DNA of 64,000 bases from CAVQMB01 sp963713445 (GCA_963713445.1 CAVQMB010000026.1:29350-93349); one strand, 5' to 3'; numbered from the stretch's first letter, positions 46,640 to 55,721 are shown. Notes: generated from the letters alone by a model not told the origin. Made by a program: numbers and translations.

Positions 46640-47227
46640 ATGAGCCATCGGTCACCTCTGCTGCTACTGTGTCTGCTGCTGGGCGCCTGCTCGGTCACTC
46701 CGCGCCAGGCCTTCCTGATGCGGCCCAGCGACTACGAACTGACCACCGGCACCTACCGGTGGCCGCTGCTGGCAGACAACGGTTGGCGGGTATGGCGCCG
46801 ATCGTACCATTTTCACGGCACCTGCATAGCGGTCAAACCGGCGCCCGGCCAGCCCTGGCCCGGCATCGACGAAAGCCGGGCGCTGCCCCAAGGCGGTGCC
46901 GGCTTCTATATGTTGATCAAGGACCACTGGCAGCAAGCGAATCTGGGCTTCTACGGTGAATATCCGTACGGCAAGCGCAGTTCGGCCAAGCTCGCCGGAC
47001 ACACCATTGGCGATCCCGATAACCTCAGACGGGTGCTGTCGTGGGAGGGAAAAAAGGTCGAATTCAAAGTGAGTACACTACCCACGGCCAACGCGTTCAG
47101 TGACTTCCAGAGCCAGCACGGCCAGATCGATTTCAGCGGCGTGCGGGCCGCCTACAAGGCACTGATGCGGTGCCACAACCACCCACCCGAGCCCAAACGC
47201 AACTACAGTTTCGGTTCCGGTGACTAA
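46640..47227 (+). CDS. Hypothetical lipoprotein
   Basis: A 195-residue predicted lipoprotein: signal and lipobox are PLLLLCLLLGACSVTP. The mature part (SDYELTTGTYRWPLLADNG, then GGAGFYMLIKDHWQQANLGF) has a beta-rich look with no motif I recognise. The start at 46640 directly precedes the signal; the longer frame from 46568 overlaps the divergent HugZ-like gene. It precedes gntK by 26 bases and may share a transcript. Confidence 0.65.
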   Translation: MSHRSPLLLLCLLLGACSVTPRQAFLMRPSDYELTTGTYRWPLLADNGWRVWRRSYHFHGTCIAVKPAPGQPWPGIDESRALPQGGAGFYMLIKDHWQQANLGFYGEYPYGKRSSAKLAGHTIGDPDNLRRVLSWEGKKVEFKVSTLPTANAFSDFQSQHGQIDFSGVRAAYKALMRCHNHPPEPKRNYSFGSGD

Positions 47228-47253
47228 TCCGGAAACGCTTTGATCCGGCAGCT

Positions 47254-47754
47254 ATGATCATCATCATGATGGGCGTTAGCGGCTGCGGCAAATCGACCGT
47301 CGGCAAGGCGCTGGCAAGCGACCTGGACTGCCGGTTCGTCGAAGGCGACGATTATCACCCCGCCGCCAACGTCGCTAAGATGAGTGCCGGCCAGCCGCTG
47401 ACCGACGCCGACCGGGCACCCTGGCTGGCCGCCATTAGCCGCGACATCGCCGCCTGGCGACGTGAGCACCGGGACGTCGTTGTGACCTGCTCGGCACTGA
47501 AACGCCGCTACCGCCGGCAACTCGGCGCGGCCGCGGATGATGCGGTACGCTTTGTCTATCTGCAGGGTTCGCAAGCACTGATCGAGCAGCGGATACGCGA
47601 ACGCAAAGGCCATTTCATGCCGCCGGGCCTGCTCGACAGTCAATTCGCCGCCCTCGAGGAACCCGGACCTGACGAACCGGCACTGACCGTGCCGATAGCC
47701 CGGCCGGTCGCCGAAAATATCACCACAATCAAGCGCTGGCTGGCACAGCGCTGA
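47254..47754 (+). CDS. gntK: Gluconokinase
   Basis: A 166-residue P-loop kinase that phosphorylates gluconate to 6-phosphogluconate. The P-loop is GVSGCGKSTVGKAL, the substrate loop is FVEGDDYHPAANVAKMSAG, the LTDADRAPWL motif and CSALKRRYR are diagnostic for GntK. No gluconate permease or Entner-Doudoroff gene is adjacent. A TPP riboswitch begins 55 bases downstream. Confidence 0.93.
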   Translation: MIIIMMGVSGCGKSTVGKALASDLDCRFVEGDDYHPAANVAKMSAGQPLTDADRAPWLAAISRDIAAWRREHRDVVVTCSALKRRYRRQLGAAADDAVRFVYLQGSQALIEQRIRERKGHFMPPGLLDSQFAALEEPGPDEPALTVPIARPVAENITTIKRWLAQR

Positions 47755-47808
47755 TATAAGACCGCAGCGCGGTTGACGTCCACGCGCAAGTCTGCGAGCC
47801 TGTTAAAT

Positions 47809-47914
47809 GTTCCAAGGGGGGCCCTGCTAGGGGGCTGAGATACCGTCGGCGCGCAGCGCGACACGGTGACCCTTCCGAACCTGATCCGGATCATGCCGGC
47901 GGAGGGATGGGAAC
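47809..47914 (+). ncRNA. TPP (thi-box) riboswitch
   Basis: The conserved aptamer strings are present in order: GGGGGCTGAGATACC, then GTGACCCTTCCGAACCTGAT, then CCGGATCATGCCGGCGGAGGG. The P1 stem closes with GTTCC (47809-47813) and GGAAC (47910-47914). It precedes thiO-thiS-thiG-thiE-thiF, so binding of thiamine diphosphate should shut the operon off. The distance to the thiO start is about 170 bases, long enough for an expression platform, but I cannot identify the switching helix. Confidence 0.95.
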
Positions 47915-48084
47915 TTGCCAAGCACCGACCCTTGCAATCAGTCCCTCGATCTCTTCCGGCCCCGCAGAGGAGATCATCGTCGTGACGTCACGTTTAGCCA
48001 TCCGCCCCAGCCCACGCCGCAACAGTCGCTTGCGCGCCCTGCCCGGCGGCAGGTGACGGCGCCCACCGGCCACGTGCTACCACC

Positions 48085-49059
48085 ATGCGCGTAACCATCG
48101 TCGGTGCTGGCGTGGCGGGGCTGACCAGCGCCGTGGAACTGGCCGGGCGCGGCATCGCCGTCGACGTCATCGAACGTGGCGCGCACCTGGGCGAGCGCTG
48201 CTGCTCATGGCTCGCCGGTGGCATGCTGGCCCCCTTCTGCGAGGGTGAAAGCGCCGAACCCGAGGTCACCGCGGCGGGTCAGGAAGCCCTGCGCTGGTGG
48301 CCAGCCCATTTCACCGGCACCCAGCTGCATGGGACCCTGGTGGTGGCCGCGCCGCGCGATGTCGGTGAACTGGCGCGCTTTGCGCGGCGCACCGAGCAAT
48401 TCCAATGGCTGGATACTGGCGCCATCGCCGAACTCGAACCTCACCTCGCTGGCCGCTTTGGCAAAGGCCTGCTGTTCCCCGCCGAGGGTCATCTCGATCC
48501 GCGCCAGGCACTGGCGGCACTGGTCGATCGACTGGCACAGCACGGCGTCAGGGTCCGCTTCGGCGTCGAGCTGACCGAGCCGCCGGGCGATGCCGACTGG
48601 GTTATCGACTGCCGCGGCATGGCCGCCCGCGATACGCTGTCTGATCTGCGTGGCGTGCGCGGCGAAATGGTGATGCTGCGCTGCCCGGACCTCGCGCTCA
48701 GCCGGCCGATCCGGCTGCTGCATCCGCGCATCCCGCTCTACATCGTACCGCGCGCCGACCACGTGTTCATGCTGGGCGCCACCATGATTGAAAGCGCCCA
48801 CCGCAAAGGTGTCACGGTGCGCTCGGCGGTCGAGCTGCTCAATGCCGCATACGCCGTGCACCCGGCCTTCGCCGAGGCCGAAATCGTCGAGCTGCGGGCG
48901 GATCTGCGACCGGCCTTCCCCGACAACGTGCCGCGGCTGATCCAGCGCGATCGTACGCTCCACATCAATGGACTCTACCGGCACGGGTTCCTGATGGCAC
49001 CGGCACTGGCCCGGCGCGCCGCCGACCGGATCCTGCGTCAACCGGAGGTAACCCGATGA
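48085..49059 (+). CDS. thiO: Glycine oxidase ThiO
   Basis: A 324-residue FAD enzyme that oxidises glycine to the imine used for thiazole synthesis. The dinucleotide-binding motif is VTIVGAGVAGLTSAVELAGRG and the substrate region includes SWLAGGMLAPFCE; the C-terminal LYRHGFLMAPALARRAAD is typical of ThiO. Use of ThiO instead of ThiH implies aerobic thiazole formation. It is the first gene after the TPP riboswitch. Its ribosome-binding site is weak, and its stop overlaps thiS by four bases. Confidence 0.92.
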   Translation: MRVTIVGAGVAGLTSAVELAGRGIAVDVIERGAHLGERCCSWLAGGMLAPFCEGESAEPEVTAAGQEALRWWPAHFTGTQLHGTLVVAAPRDVGELARFARRTEQFQWLDTGAIAELEPHLAGRFGKGLLFPAEGHLDPRQALAALVDRLAQHGVRVRFGVELTEPPGDADWVIDCRGMAARDTLSDLRGVRGEMVMLRCPDLALSRPIRLLHPRIPLYIVPRADHVFMLGATMIESAHRKGVTVRSAVELLNAAYAVHPAFAEAEIVELRADLRPAFPDNVPRLIQRDRTLHINGLYRHGFLMAPALARRAADRILRQPEVTR

Positions 49060-49253
49060 ACATCACAGTCAACGACGAACCCCGCGACGTCACAGCCACC
49101 AACCTGGCCGCGGCCCTCACCGCGCTCGGCTACGACGACACGGTGGTGGCCACAGCGCTGAACGGCCGCTTCGTGCCGGCACCGGCACGCGCCGATACGA
49201 CATTGAACGAGGGCGACCGGGTCGAGATCGTCGCCCCCATGCAGGGAGGTTAA
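49056..49253 (+). CDS. thiS: Sulfur carrier protein ThiS
   Basis: A 65-residue ubiquitin-fold sulfur carrier ending in the required Gly-Gly (VAPMQGG), the site of adenylation by ThiF and thiocarboxylation. LAAALTALGYDD and VATALNGRFVPAPAR match the family. Its start overlaps the thiO stop, and thiG starts five bases after its own stop. Confidence 0.93.
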   Translation: MNITVNDEPRDVTATNLAAALTALGYDDTVVATALNGRFVPAPARADTTLNEGDRVEIVAPMQGG

Positions 49254-49257
49254 GCCG

Positions 49258-50028
49258 ATGGAACTCCACGGTGTCACGTTCGAATCGCGGCTGTTGCTGG
49301 GCACTGCGCAGTACCCGTCACCGGCGCTGCTGGCCGACGCCGTGCGCGCCTCTGGCGCCGGCCTGGTGACCGTAGCGCTGCGCCGCGAATCCGGCGACCG
49401 GCGCGCCGGCCAGGACTTCTGGTCCCTGATCACCGAACTGGGCGTGCGGGTGCTGCCCAATACCGCCGGCTGCCACTCGGTCAAGGAGGCGGTCACCACG
49501 GCCCAGATGGCGCGCGAGGTGTTCGCCACGGAGTGGCTCAAACTGGAGGTCGTCGGCGACAACGACACCTTGCAGCCGGATGTGTTCGGCCTGGTCGAGG
49601 CGGCGCGCATTCTGGTCGGCGAGGGGTTTAAGGTGCTGCCCTACACCACCGACGACCTGGTGGTCGCGGACCGCCTGCTCGAAGCCGGCTGCCAGGTGCT
49701 CATGCCCTGGGGTGCGCCCATTGGCAGCGGCCGCGGCCTGAACAATGTCTATGGCCTGCGGGCACTGCGCGCCCACTTTCCTGACGTGCCACTGATCGTC
49801 GACGCCGGTATCGGCCTGCCTTCCCATGCCGCCGCCGCGATGGAACTGGGCTACGATGCCGTACTGCTCAACACCGCGGTCGCCAAGGCCGGCGATCCGG
49901 TCGCCATGGCGGCAGCCTTCGCCAAAGCGGTTGAGGCAGGCCGCCAGGGCTATCTGGCCGATCCGATGGAACCCCGTGACATGGCCGCCCCGTCCACGCC
50001 CACCCTGGGCCAGGCCTTTCTGACATGA
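49258..50028 (+). CDS. thiG: Thiazole synthase ThiG
   Basis: ThiG joins deoxyxylulose-5-phosphate, the glycine imine and sulfur from ThiS into the thiazole ring. The 256-residue TIM barrel contains SRLLLGTAQYPS, the Schiff-base lysine in EWLKLEVVGDN, and the phosphate-binding APIGSGRGLNN. It lies between thiS and thiE, overlapping thiE by four bases. Confidence 0.96.
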   Translation: MELHGVTFESRLLLGTAQYPSPALLADAVRASGAGLVTVALRRESGDRRAGQDFWSLITELGVRVLPNTAGCHSVKEAVTTAQMAREVFATEWLKLEVVGDNDTLQPDVFGLVEAARILVGEGFKVLPYTTDDLVVADRLLEAGCQVLMPWGAPIGSGRGLNNVYGLRALRAHFPDVPLIVDAGIGLPSHAAAAMELGYDAVLLNTAVAKAGDPVAMAAAFAKAVEAGRQGYLADPMEPRDMAAPSTPTLGQAFLT

Positions 50029-50636
50029 ACCCACGTCTCGATCCGTTTTACCCGATCGTGGATTCAGCGGATTGGGTGGCGCAGCTGGTGCCGGTCGGCG
50101 CCCGTCTGATTCAGCTCCGCATCAAGGATCAGCCGGCGGTTGAGATCCGCGACGCGGTGCGCCGGTCACTGGCCGTGTGTGCCCGCCACGACGCCGTACT
50201 GGTGGTCAACGATTACTGGCAGATTGCCCTGGATGAGGGTGCCAGGTTCGTCCATCTGGGCCAGGGTGACCTCGACGGTGCCGACATCGAGGCGATCCGG
50301 TCGGCCGGCGTGAAACTGGGCATCAGCACCCACGATCACGCCGAACTCGAGCGGGCGCTGGCATTCGACCCGGACTACGTGGCGCTGGGGCCGATTTTTC
50401 CGACCACATTGAAGGTGATGCCGTGGGCCCCGCAGGGACTGGACCGCATCGGCGAATGGAAGCAGTTGATTGGCGTCCGGCCGCTGGTCGCCATCGGCGG
50501 TATCACGTTGGAGCGTGCTGCCGGGTGTCGCGCGGCCGGCGCCGATTGCGTCGCCATGGTTACCGATGTCATCCGTCATCCGGACCCGCTCGCGCGCTGC
50601 CGGGCCTGGATCGCAGCCACCCGAGGTAAGGGATGA
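50025..50636 (+). CDS. thiE: Thiamine-phosphate synthase ThiE
   Basis: ThiE couples the pyrimidine and thiazole halves of thiamine. The barrel motifs LIQLRIKDQ, VVNDYWQIALDEGARFVHLG and GPIFPTTLKVMPWAPQGL are recognisable, and AIGGITLERA precedes the phosphate loop. The 203-residue length is normal. Coupled by ATGA overlaps to thiG before and thiF after. Confidence 0.93.
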   Translation: MNPRLDPFYPIVDSADWVAQLVPVGARLIQLRIKDQPAVEIRDAVRRSLAVCARHDAVLVVNDYWQIALDEGARFVHLGQGDLDGADIEAIRSAGVKLGISTHDHAELERALAFDPDYVALGPIFPTTLKVMPWAPQGLDRIGEWKQLIGVRPLVAIGGITLERAAGCRAAGADCVAMVTDVIRHPDPLARCRAWIAATRGKG

Positions 50637-51598
50637 GCAATCGCTATGCGCGCCAGTTGATGCTGCCGGAGATCGGCGAATCGGGCCAGGTCCGCCTCGC
50701 CGGTGCCGCGGTTGCCGTGGTCGGGGCCGGCGGCCTGGGCTGCCCGGTACTCGCCAGCCTCGCCGGCGCCGGCATCGGCCGGATTACCGTGGTCGATCAC
50801 GACATAGTCGAAGTAACCAACCTGCATCGCCAGCCACTCTACGACATGGCTGCCATCGGCCGCCCCAAGGTCGAGGTGGCACGCGAAAAGCTGGCCGCGC
50901 TCAATCCGGACGTTATGGTCGCGATCCGTGTGGAACGCCTGACGCCGGACAACGCCCCGGCACTGGTGGCAAACCATGACCTGGTGGTCGATGCGGCCGA
51001 CAGCTTTGCCGTCACCTATACCCTGAGCGACGCCTGCCGCGCTGCCGGCAAACCGCTGGTGAGCGCCGCGGTCACGGGCCTGGCCGGCTACGCCGGCGCG
51101 TTCTGCGGCAGCGGCCCCAGCTACCGCGCCGTGTTCCCCCAACCCGGCGACGCCGGCACCTGCGCCGAGAATGGCGTGCTCGGCACCACGGTCGCCGTGC
51201 TCGGTGCACTGCAAGCGCAAATGGCCTTGCTGATCCTGTTGGGCGGTGAACCCACGCCGCTGGGTCGGGTGCTGACCTTCGACGGCAAACGTCTGAACTT
51301 CGGCGGCTTTTGCTTTGCCGATGCCGACGAACCGCCAATGCCGATCCCGTTCGTGGGGGTTAGTGGGCTGACCGCAGACGATCTGGTGGTCGATCTAAGA
51401 AGCCGCGCTGAAGCCCCGGCGTCGCCGGTGGCGGATGCCCTGAGGCTTGGAATGGATCAGATCGACACACTGTCCAGCCAGATTCCGCAAGGCCGCATCG
51501 TATTGTGCTGCCGGACCGGCCTGCGCGCGAGCCGGGCGGCCAGAACGCTGGCTGAGAGCGGCATATCCCGGCTGGCATTGATGGCAGCCGGTGATTGA
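50633..51598 (+). CDS. thiF: ThiF-type adenylyltransferase fused to a rhodanese-like domain
   Basis: A 321-residue E1-like enzyme that would adenylate ThiS. The ATP motif is VAVVGAGGLGCPVLASLAG, with the conserved Arg and Asp further on (LHRQPLYD, DAADSF), and the catalytic-loop Cys is in GTCAENGVLG. The last 80 residues form a rhodanese-like domain with an active loop CCRTGLRASRAA, so sulfur activation and transfer may be combined. The four zinc cysteines usual in MoeB/ThiF are missing (SYRAVFPQ replaces the first pair). It closes the thi operon. Confidence 0.9.
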   Translation: MSNRYARQLMLPEIGESGQVRLAGAAVAVVGAGGLGCPVLASLAGAGIGRITVVDHDIVEVTNLHRQPLYDMAAIGRPKVEVAREKLAALNPDVMVAIRVERLTPDNAPALVANHDLVVDAADSFAVTYTLSDACRAAGKPLVSAAVTGLAGYAGAFCGSGPSYRAVFPQPGDAGTCAENGVLGTTVAVLGALQAQMALLILLGGEPTPLGRVLTFDGKRLNFGGFCFADADEPPMPIPFVGVSGLTADDLVVDLRSRAEAPASPVADALRLGMDQIDTLSSQIPQGRIVLCCRTGLRASRAARTLAESGISRLALMAAGD

Positions 51599-51645
51599 GC
51601 CCACCGCGCCATGCCGCGTCGTGATAGTCCCCGAACCGCTTACCG

Positions 51646-52261
51646 CTACAACGGCCGGGCGCCGCCTTCGTACATGTAGGTCATCGTCCTGGGACCGCGC
51701 GCATAGCCCGTCTCCAGGCGTTCAATGCGGAACCCACTGCTGTCGATCAAGGTCGCGATCGGGCGGTTCAGGTGACAGCCGCCACCGATGCGCTTCCACA
51801 GCGGGTTGATGCGGTTCTGCCACCGCACCACCGCGGGGTCCGGTGAGCGGCCGTGCTCCACGAACAGCAACCAGCCACCCGGTCGCAGTACCCGGCGCAT
51901 CTCCGCCAAAGCCTGCTGCACGTCCGGAATGCTGCACAGGGTCCAGGTAGTGACCACGGTGTCGACGCTGTTGTCATCCAATGGGATGGACTCGGCCGAG
52001 GCATCGAGAAATTCCGTAGGACGGTGCGCCATCACCGATTCGCCGGCGGGCCATGGCCAGCAATCGGGGCGACGGCTCAAGCCCGATGATGCGCTCCACC
52101 CGGGCACCGTAAAAGGGGAGATTCAACCCGGATCCCAGCCCGATCTCCAGCACCCGCCCCGCCGCTGCGGGAACGACGCGCCGGCGATACGCCGCCAGCT
52201 CGCGGTTGCGCATCGCCAGATTGAGCAGATACGGCAGCACGTGTTCCTGGTAGAAGCTCAT
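51646..52261 (-). pseudogene. Class I SAM-dependent methyltransferase (UbiE-like), single frameshift
   Basis: The upstream frame encodes the N-terminal half (MSFYQEHVLPYLLNLAM, then GRVLEIGLGSGLNLPFYG as the SAM-binding motif I, and IIGLEPSPRLLAMARRR). Near 52020 the frame shifts and the other frame continues with EFLDASAESIPLDDNSVDTV, TWTLCSIPDV and RVLRPGGWLLFVEHG. With one base corrected it is a typical methyltransferase of about 205 residues. The substrate is unknown. Confidence 0.82.
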
Positions 52262-52390
52262 GGTGCACGTCGCCTCGGCCGTTAGGACTGTTGCAGGACC
52301 ATTGTTTCACACCTCGCTGTGGCTGACGAACGGATGCCGGTAACCTATAGTTGTAGAAGCCAAGTGGCAAGCGCTCCAGGGAGATCATCG

Positions 52391-53159
52391 ATGAAGGGAT
52401 CGACATTCGGGCTGGTGATGTTGTTGATAGGCTTATGGGCCGCACCAGCCTGGGCCGGCAATAACCGCCCACCGGACATGCAGCGCAATTTCGCCCTGTT
52501 TGACGCCGCCAAAGCCGGCAACAGCGCCGAGGTCTCCCAACTGCTGGCCAGCGGCGCCGCGATCAACGCCCGCAACCGGTTCAGCAACACGGCCCTACTG
52601 CTGGCGGTACGCAATGGCGACCCGGCCACCGTAAAGGTCCTGCTGGAACATGGCGCCGACGTCAACCACGGCAATCTGCATCAGATCACGCCGCTGATCC
52701 AGGCCAGCTTCGACAACCGACCGGCGCTGGTCAAGCTACTGCTGGATCACGGCGGCTCGCCGGACCACGAGGACAACTCCGGCAAAAGCGCGATGGTTTA
52801 CGCCGCCGCTCTCGGCTCGCTGGCGACTCTACGGCTACTGCTCGATCAGGGCGTCGCCGATCGACCAGCGCTACGGCAATAACCTGACCGCGCTGATGTG
52901 GGCGGCCGGCTACGGCCGGCATGATGCGGTAAAGCTGCTGCTGGGCCGCGGCGCCGATCCTGACCTGCAGGACAACCGTGGCATGACCGCGTTGATGATT
53001 GCCGTGCACAGCAAGTCCGCCGCCAGCGTGGCCGAACTGCTCAACCACGGTGCGCGTACCGATATGACCGACCGCAAGGGCCGGACCGCCAGCGAGCTGG
53101 CGGTGGCCAGCGGCGACCAGGCCATCGCGGCATTGCTGCGACAAGCCACGCGGCCCTGA
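52391..53159 (+). pseudogene. Secreted ankyrin-repeat protein, single frameshift
   Basis: A signal peptide (LVMLLIGLWAAPAWAG) precedes five or six ankyrin repeats, seen as LLASGAAINARNRFSNTALL, VLLEHGADVNHGNLHQITPL, LLLDHGGSPDHEDNSGKSAM, and later LLLGRGADPDLQDNRGMTAL and LNHGARTDMTDRKGRTA. An extra base near 52860 breaks the fourth repeat; removing it restores IDQRYGNNLTALMWAAGYGR and one protein of about 255 residues. Periplasmic ankyrin proteins are often linked to catalase or toxin protection, but no such partner is adjacent. Confidence 0.82.
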
Positions 53160-53169
53160 GCGCCAGGGC

Positions 53170-53760
53170 TTAGTGGCCGATGCTCAACCCGGCCAGATAA
53201 TTGGCGAGTTCGTCGATCTGAGCATCGCTCAGGTTGTTACTGACACTGGTCATGTTGCCGGCATCGTTGGTTCGGGTCTTGTCACGGAACGCGGTCAACT
53301 GCTTCTTCAGATAAGCATAATGCTGGCCGGCCAGACGGGGAATTTCGTTCTGACCCTGGTAGTTACCGAGATGGCACATCGTGCACAGCGCCGCATCGGC
53401 GATACGCTTGCCGCTGGCGGCTTTGGCCTGGTCCGGCGTGAAACTGTTGTACGGCCACTTCTGTTTGGTGAAATAGCCGGCCAGCGCCTTCATCTGAGCG
53501 CGTGACAGGTTGGCCGCCATCGGACTCATCTGGGGATCCTTGCGCCGCCCGGCCTTGAAATCCTTGAGCTGATTGTAGATGTAGAGGAAGGTCTGCCCCG
53601 CCAGAATCGGGTACAGCGGCTGGGTCGAGGCCCCCTTGGGGCCATGACAGGCGAAACAGACCCGGGCCTGCTGTTCCACCGGCACCTCGTTCGCGGCTCG
53701 CGCCAGCGGGCCCAGGGTCAGAAACAGGCAGCACAGTACACAGCAACGCAACATGGGCAA
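53170..53760 (-). CDS. Di-heme cytochrome c4-type protein
   Basis: A 196-residue periplasmic protein with a signal peptide (CCLFLTLGPLARA) and two heme-binding sites, CFACH and CTMCH, each in a cytochrome c domain with a distal Met (DPQMSPMAANL and AGNMTSVSNNL). This duplicated layout is cytochrome c4. It starts 78 bases after the PQQ dehydrogenase stop on the same strand and is the obvious electron acceptor for it. Confidence 0.9.
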   Translation of the reverse strand: MPMLRCCVLCCLFLTLGPLARAANEVPVEQQARVCFACHGPKGASTQPLYPILAGQTFLYIYNQLKDFKAGRRKDPQMSPMAANLSRAQMKALAGYFTKQKWPYNSFTPDQAKAASGKRIADAALCTMCHLGNYQGQNEIPRLAGQHYAYLKKQLTAFRDKTRTNDAGNMTSVSNNLSDAQIDELANYLAGLSIGH

Positions 53761-53837
53761 ACGGTCTCCATGGCAAGCCGCAGACGGCCACCCGCAGGTG
53801 GCCGTCGCGCATCAGGGGTTTGGAGTGAGGGTACGGA

Positions 53838-55568
53838 TCAGTCGTTGGCCAGACTGAAAACCACCACACTGTTACCGCGTTTATAGTTCAGCTGGGTATT
53901 GCCACCCGCGGCCACCGCCACGTACTGGGTGCCATTGACCGTATAAGACACCGGCGGTGCATTGACCCCGGCACCGGCCTGATACTGCCATAACACCTGA
54001 CCGTTGGCCGCGTTGTAGGCCTTGAACCAGCCGTTGCCTTCGCCGGCGAACACCAGGCCGCCGGCGGTCGCCAGCGCGCCGCCGATCATCGGCTGCTGGG
54101 TCTTGGCCTGCCACACGATATTGCCGGTGTCATAGTCGACCGCGGTCACATTGCCCCACTGCTGCTCATCGGCGATGGTCTTGAACGCGCCACCCAGCCA
54201 CAGTTTGCCTTCGGGATAGGACGTGCTCTCCACCGAATACGTCATCGGCTGATGCAGATTGACTGCAAACACCAGGTTGTCATCCGGATTGACCGCCATC
54301 GGCGACCACTCGACGCCGCCGTTGGCACCGGGCAGCATGCGGGTGCCGTCCTTGGTCGGCAGTGCATACATGTTCTCCTGCGGCACCATCGCCTCGGAGA
54401 ACCGGATCAGACTGCAGTCGCGGCGGTCGTTGACGTACACGAAGCCGGTCTTGCCGCCGTGCAGTGTCCCCGGCACGACGTTGCCGTCCTTGTCCTTGAC
54501 GTCGACCAGAATGACCGGGCTGACCGAATCCAGGTCCCACACGTCATGCGGAACGTACTGGAAATGGCAGACATACTTGCCGGTATCGAGATCGATAGAA
54601 ACCAGTGAATCGGTGTACAGGTTGTCGCCCGGGCGCTGTGAGCCGTCCAGGTCGGGTGACGGGTTACCGACCACGAAATAGAGCCGGTTGGCCGCACGGT
54701 CCACGGCCGGTGTCATCCACACACCGCCGCCCAGGGTCTTGTAGGGATCGCCCTGCTTTGCCAGAGCGGCCTTCTCGGCGGCGATGTCCCGGTGCAGATC
54801 CTGCCCGGTGGCATCGTGCGTCGCCCACACCCCGACGCTGTTTTCCGGAATCGTGTGGAAGGTCCACAGCAGTTTGCCGGAATCCTTGTCGAACGCCTTG
54901 ACGAAGCCACGGATACCGTATTCGCCGCCGTTGGTGCCGATGATCACCTTGTTGTCCACCACCGTCGGCACCATGGTCTCACTGTAGCCCAGTTCGGGAT
55001 CGGCAATCTGGGTCTCCCAGACCCGTTTACCGGTCTTGGCGTCCAGCGCCACCAGTTTGGCGTCCAGCGTCCCCAGGTACAGCTTGTCACCGGACACGGC
55101 CACACCACGGTTGTTGGGGCCACAGCAGTAGGTTCTGATGGGTCCCAGCTTGTGCTTGTAGTGCCACAACTCCGCGCCGGTCACGGCGTTGATGGCATAG
55201 ACCTCGTCATAGGAGGTGGTCAGGTACATGATGCCGTGGACCACGATCGGCGCGGTCTCCATCGACTCCAGCATATCAGTCTGGAAAGTGAAGGCCGGAC
55301 GCAACCGCCGGACGTTGTTAACGTTGATCTGAGTGGCGGGGTAATAGCGGGTCTGGGCGTAGTTGCCGTTCGACTGCAACCAGTTGTTGGCATCGCCCGC
55401 CGCCCGGTCCAGCATGGTCTGGGTGACGGTCTGCAGGTCGCCGTACAGCGTGCCATGCTCCACTTCCTGAGCCTGACTGACGCCAACGGCGAATGACAGC
55501 ACGATGCCTGCGCACAAACCGACTGCCAGCTCCCTGGTATTGCCAGGAAAACATCCAGGTTTACTCAT
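53838..55568 (-). CDS. PQQ-dependent alcohol dehydrogenase (methanol/ethanol family), lanthanide-type active site
   Basis: A 576-residue periplasmic quinoprotein with an eight-bladed propeller. It has a signal peptide (GIVLSFAVGVSQAQ), the vicinal disulfide Cys148-Cys149 over PQQ (YCCGPNNRG), metal ligands Glu216 (NGGEYGIRG) and Asn302 (VGNPSPD), and the catalytic Asp345 in HDVWDLDS. Residue 347, two after the catalytic Asp, is Asp; in XoxF and PedH/ExaF this extra Asp binds a lanthanide, while calcium enzymes have Ala or Ser. A near-perfect GGAGGAATTCC precedes the ATG. A cytochrome c4 gene follows. The alcohol oxidised is unknown, and no PQQ synthesis genes are in the window. Confidence 0.92.
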   Translation of the reverse strand: MSKPGCFPGNTRELAVGLCAGIVLSFAVGVSQAQEVEHGTLYGDLQTVTQTMLDRAAGDANNWLQSNGNYAQTRYYPATQINVNNVRRLRPAFTFQTDMLESMETAPIVVHGIMYLTTSYDEVYAINAVTGAELWHYKHKLGPIRTYCCGPNNRGVAVSGDKLYLGTLDAKLVALDAKTGKRVWETQIADPELGYSETMVPTVVDNKVIIGTNGGEYGIRGFVKAFDKDSGKLLWTFHTIPENSVGVWATHDATGQDLHRDIAAEKAALAKQGDPYKTLGGGVWMTPAVDRAANRLYFVVGNPSPDLDGSQRPGDNLYTDSLVSIDLDTGKYVCHFQYVPHDVWDLDSVSPVILVDVKDKDGNVVPGTLHGGKTGFVYVNDRRDCSLIRFSEAMVPQENMYALPTKDGTRMLPGANGGVEWSPMAVNPDDNLVFAVNLHQPMTYSVESTSYPEGKLWLGGAFKTIADEQQWGNVTAVDYDTGNIVWQAKTQQPMIGGALATAGGLVFAGEGNGWFKAYNAANGQVLWQYQAGAGVNAPPVSYTVNGTQYVAVAAGGNTQLNYKRGNSVVVFSLAND

Positions 55569-55721
55569 GGAATTCCTCCAAAGCTCCGTCTATCGAGTGA
55601 TATTGTGTAATCGTTATATCCGTGACCAGCGGCCTGCCGGCAGGCATCAACATGCGTACCGGTGGGCAGCAAGGATAAGCATAGCAGAGCGTTGGAAAAT
55701 GCAAGCGACTGTGTGGAATTT

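Noticed and set aside
47907..48056. 49-codon open frame starting at the end of the TPP aptamer
   Set aside because: Its ATG lies in conserved aptamer bases, and the product (MGTCQAPTLAISPS onward) resembles neither ThiC nor a known leader peptide.
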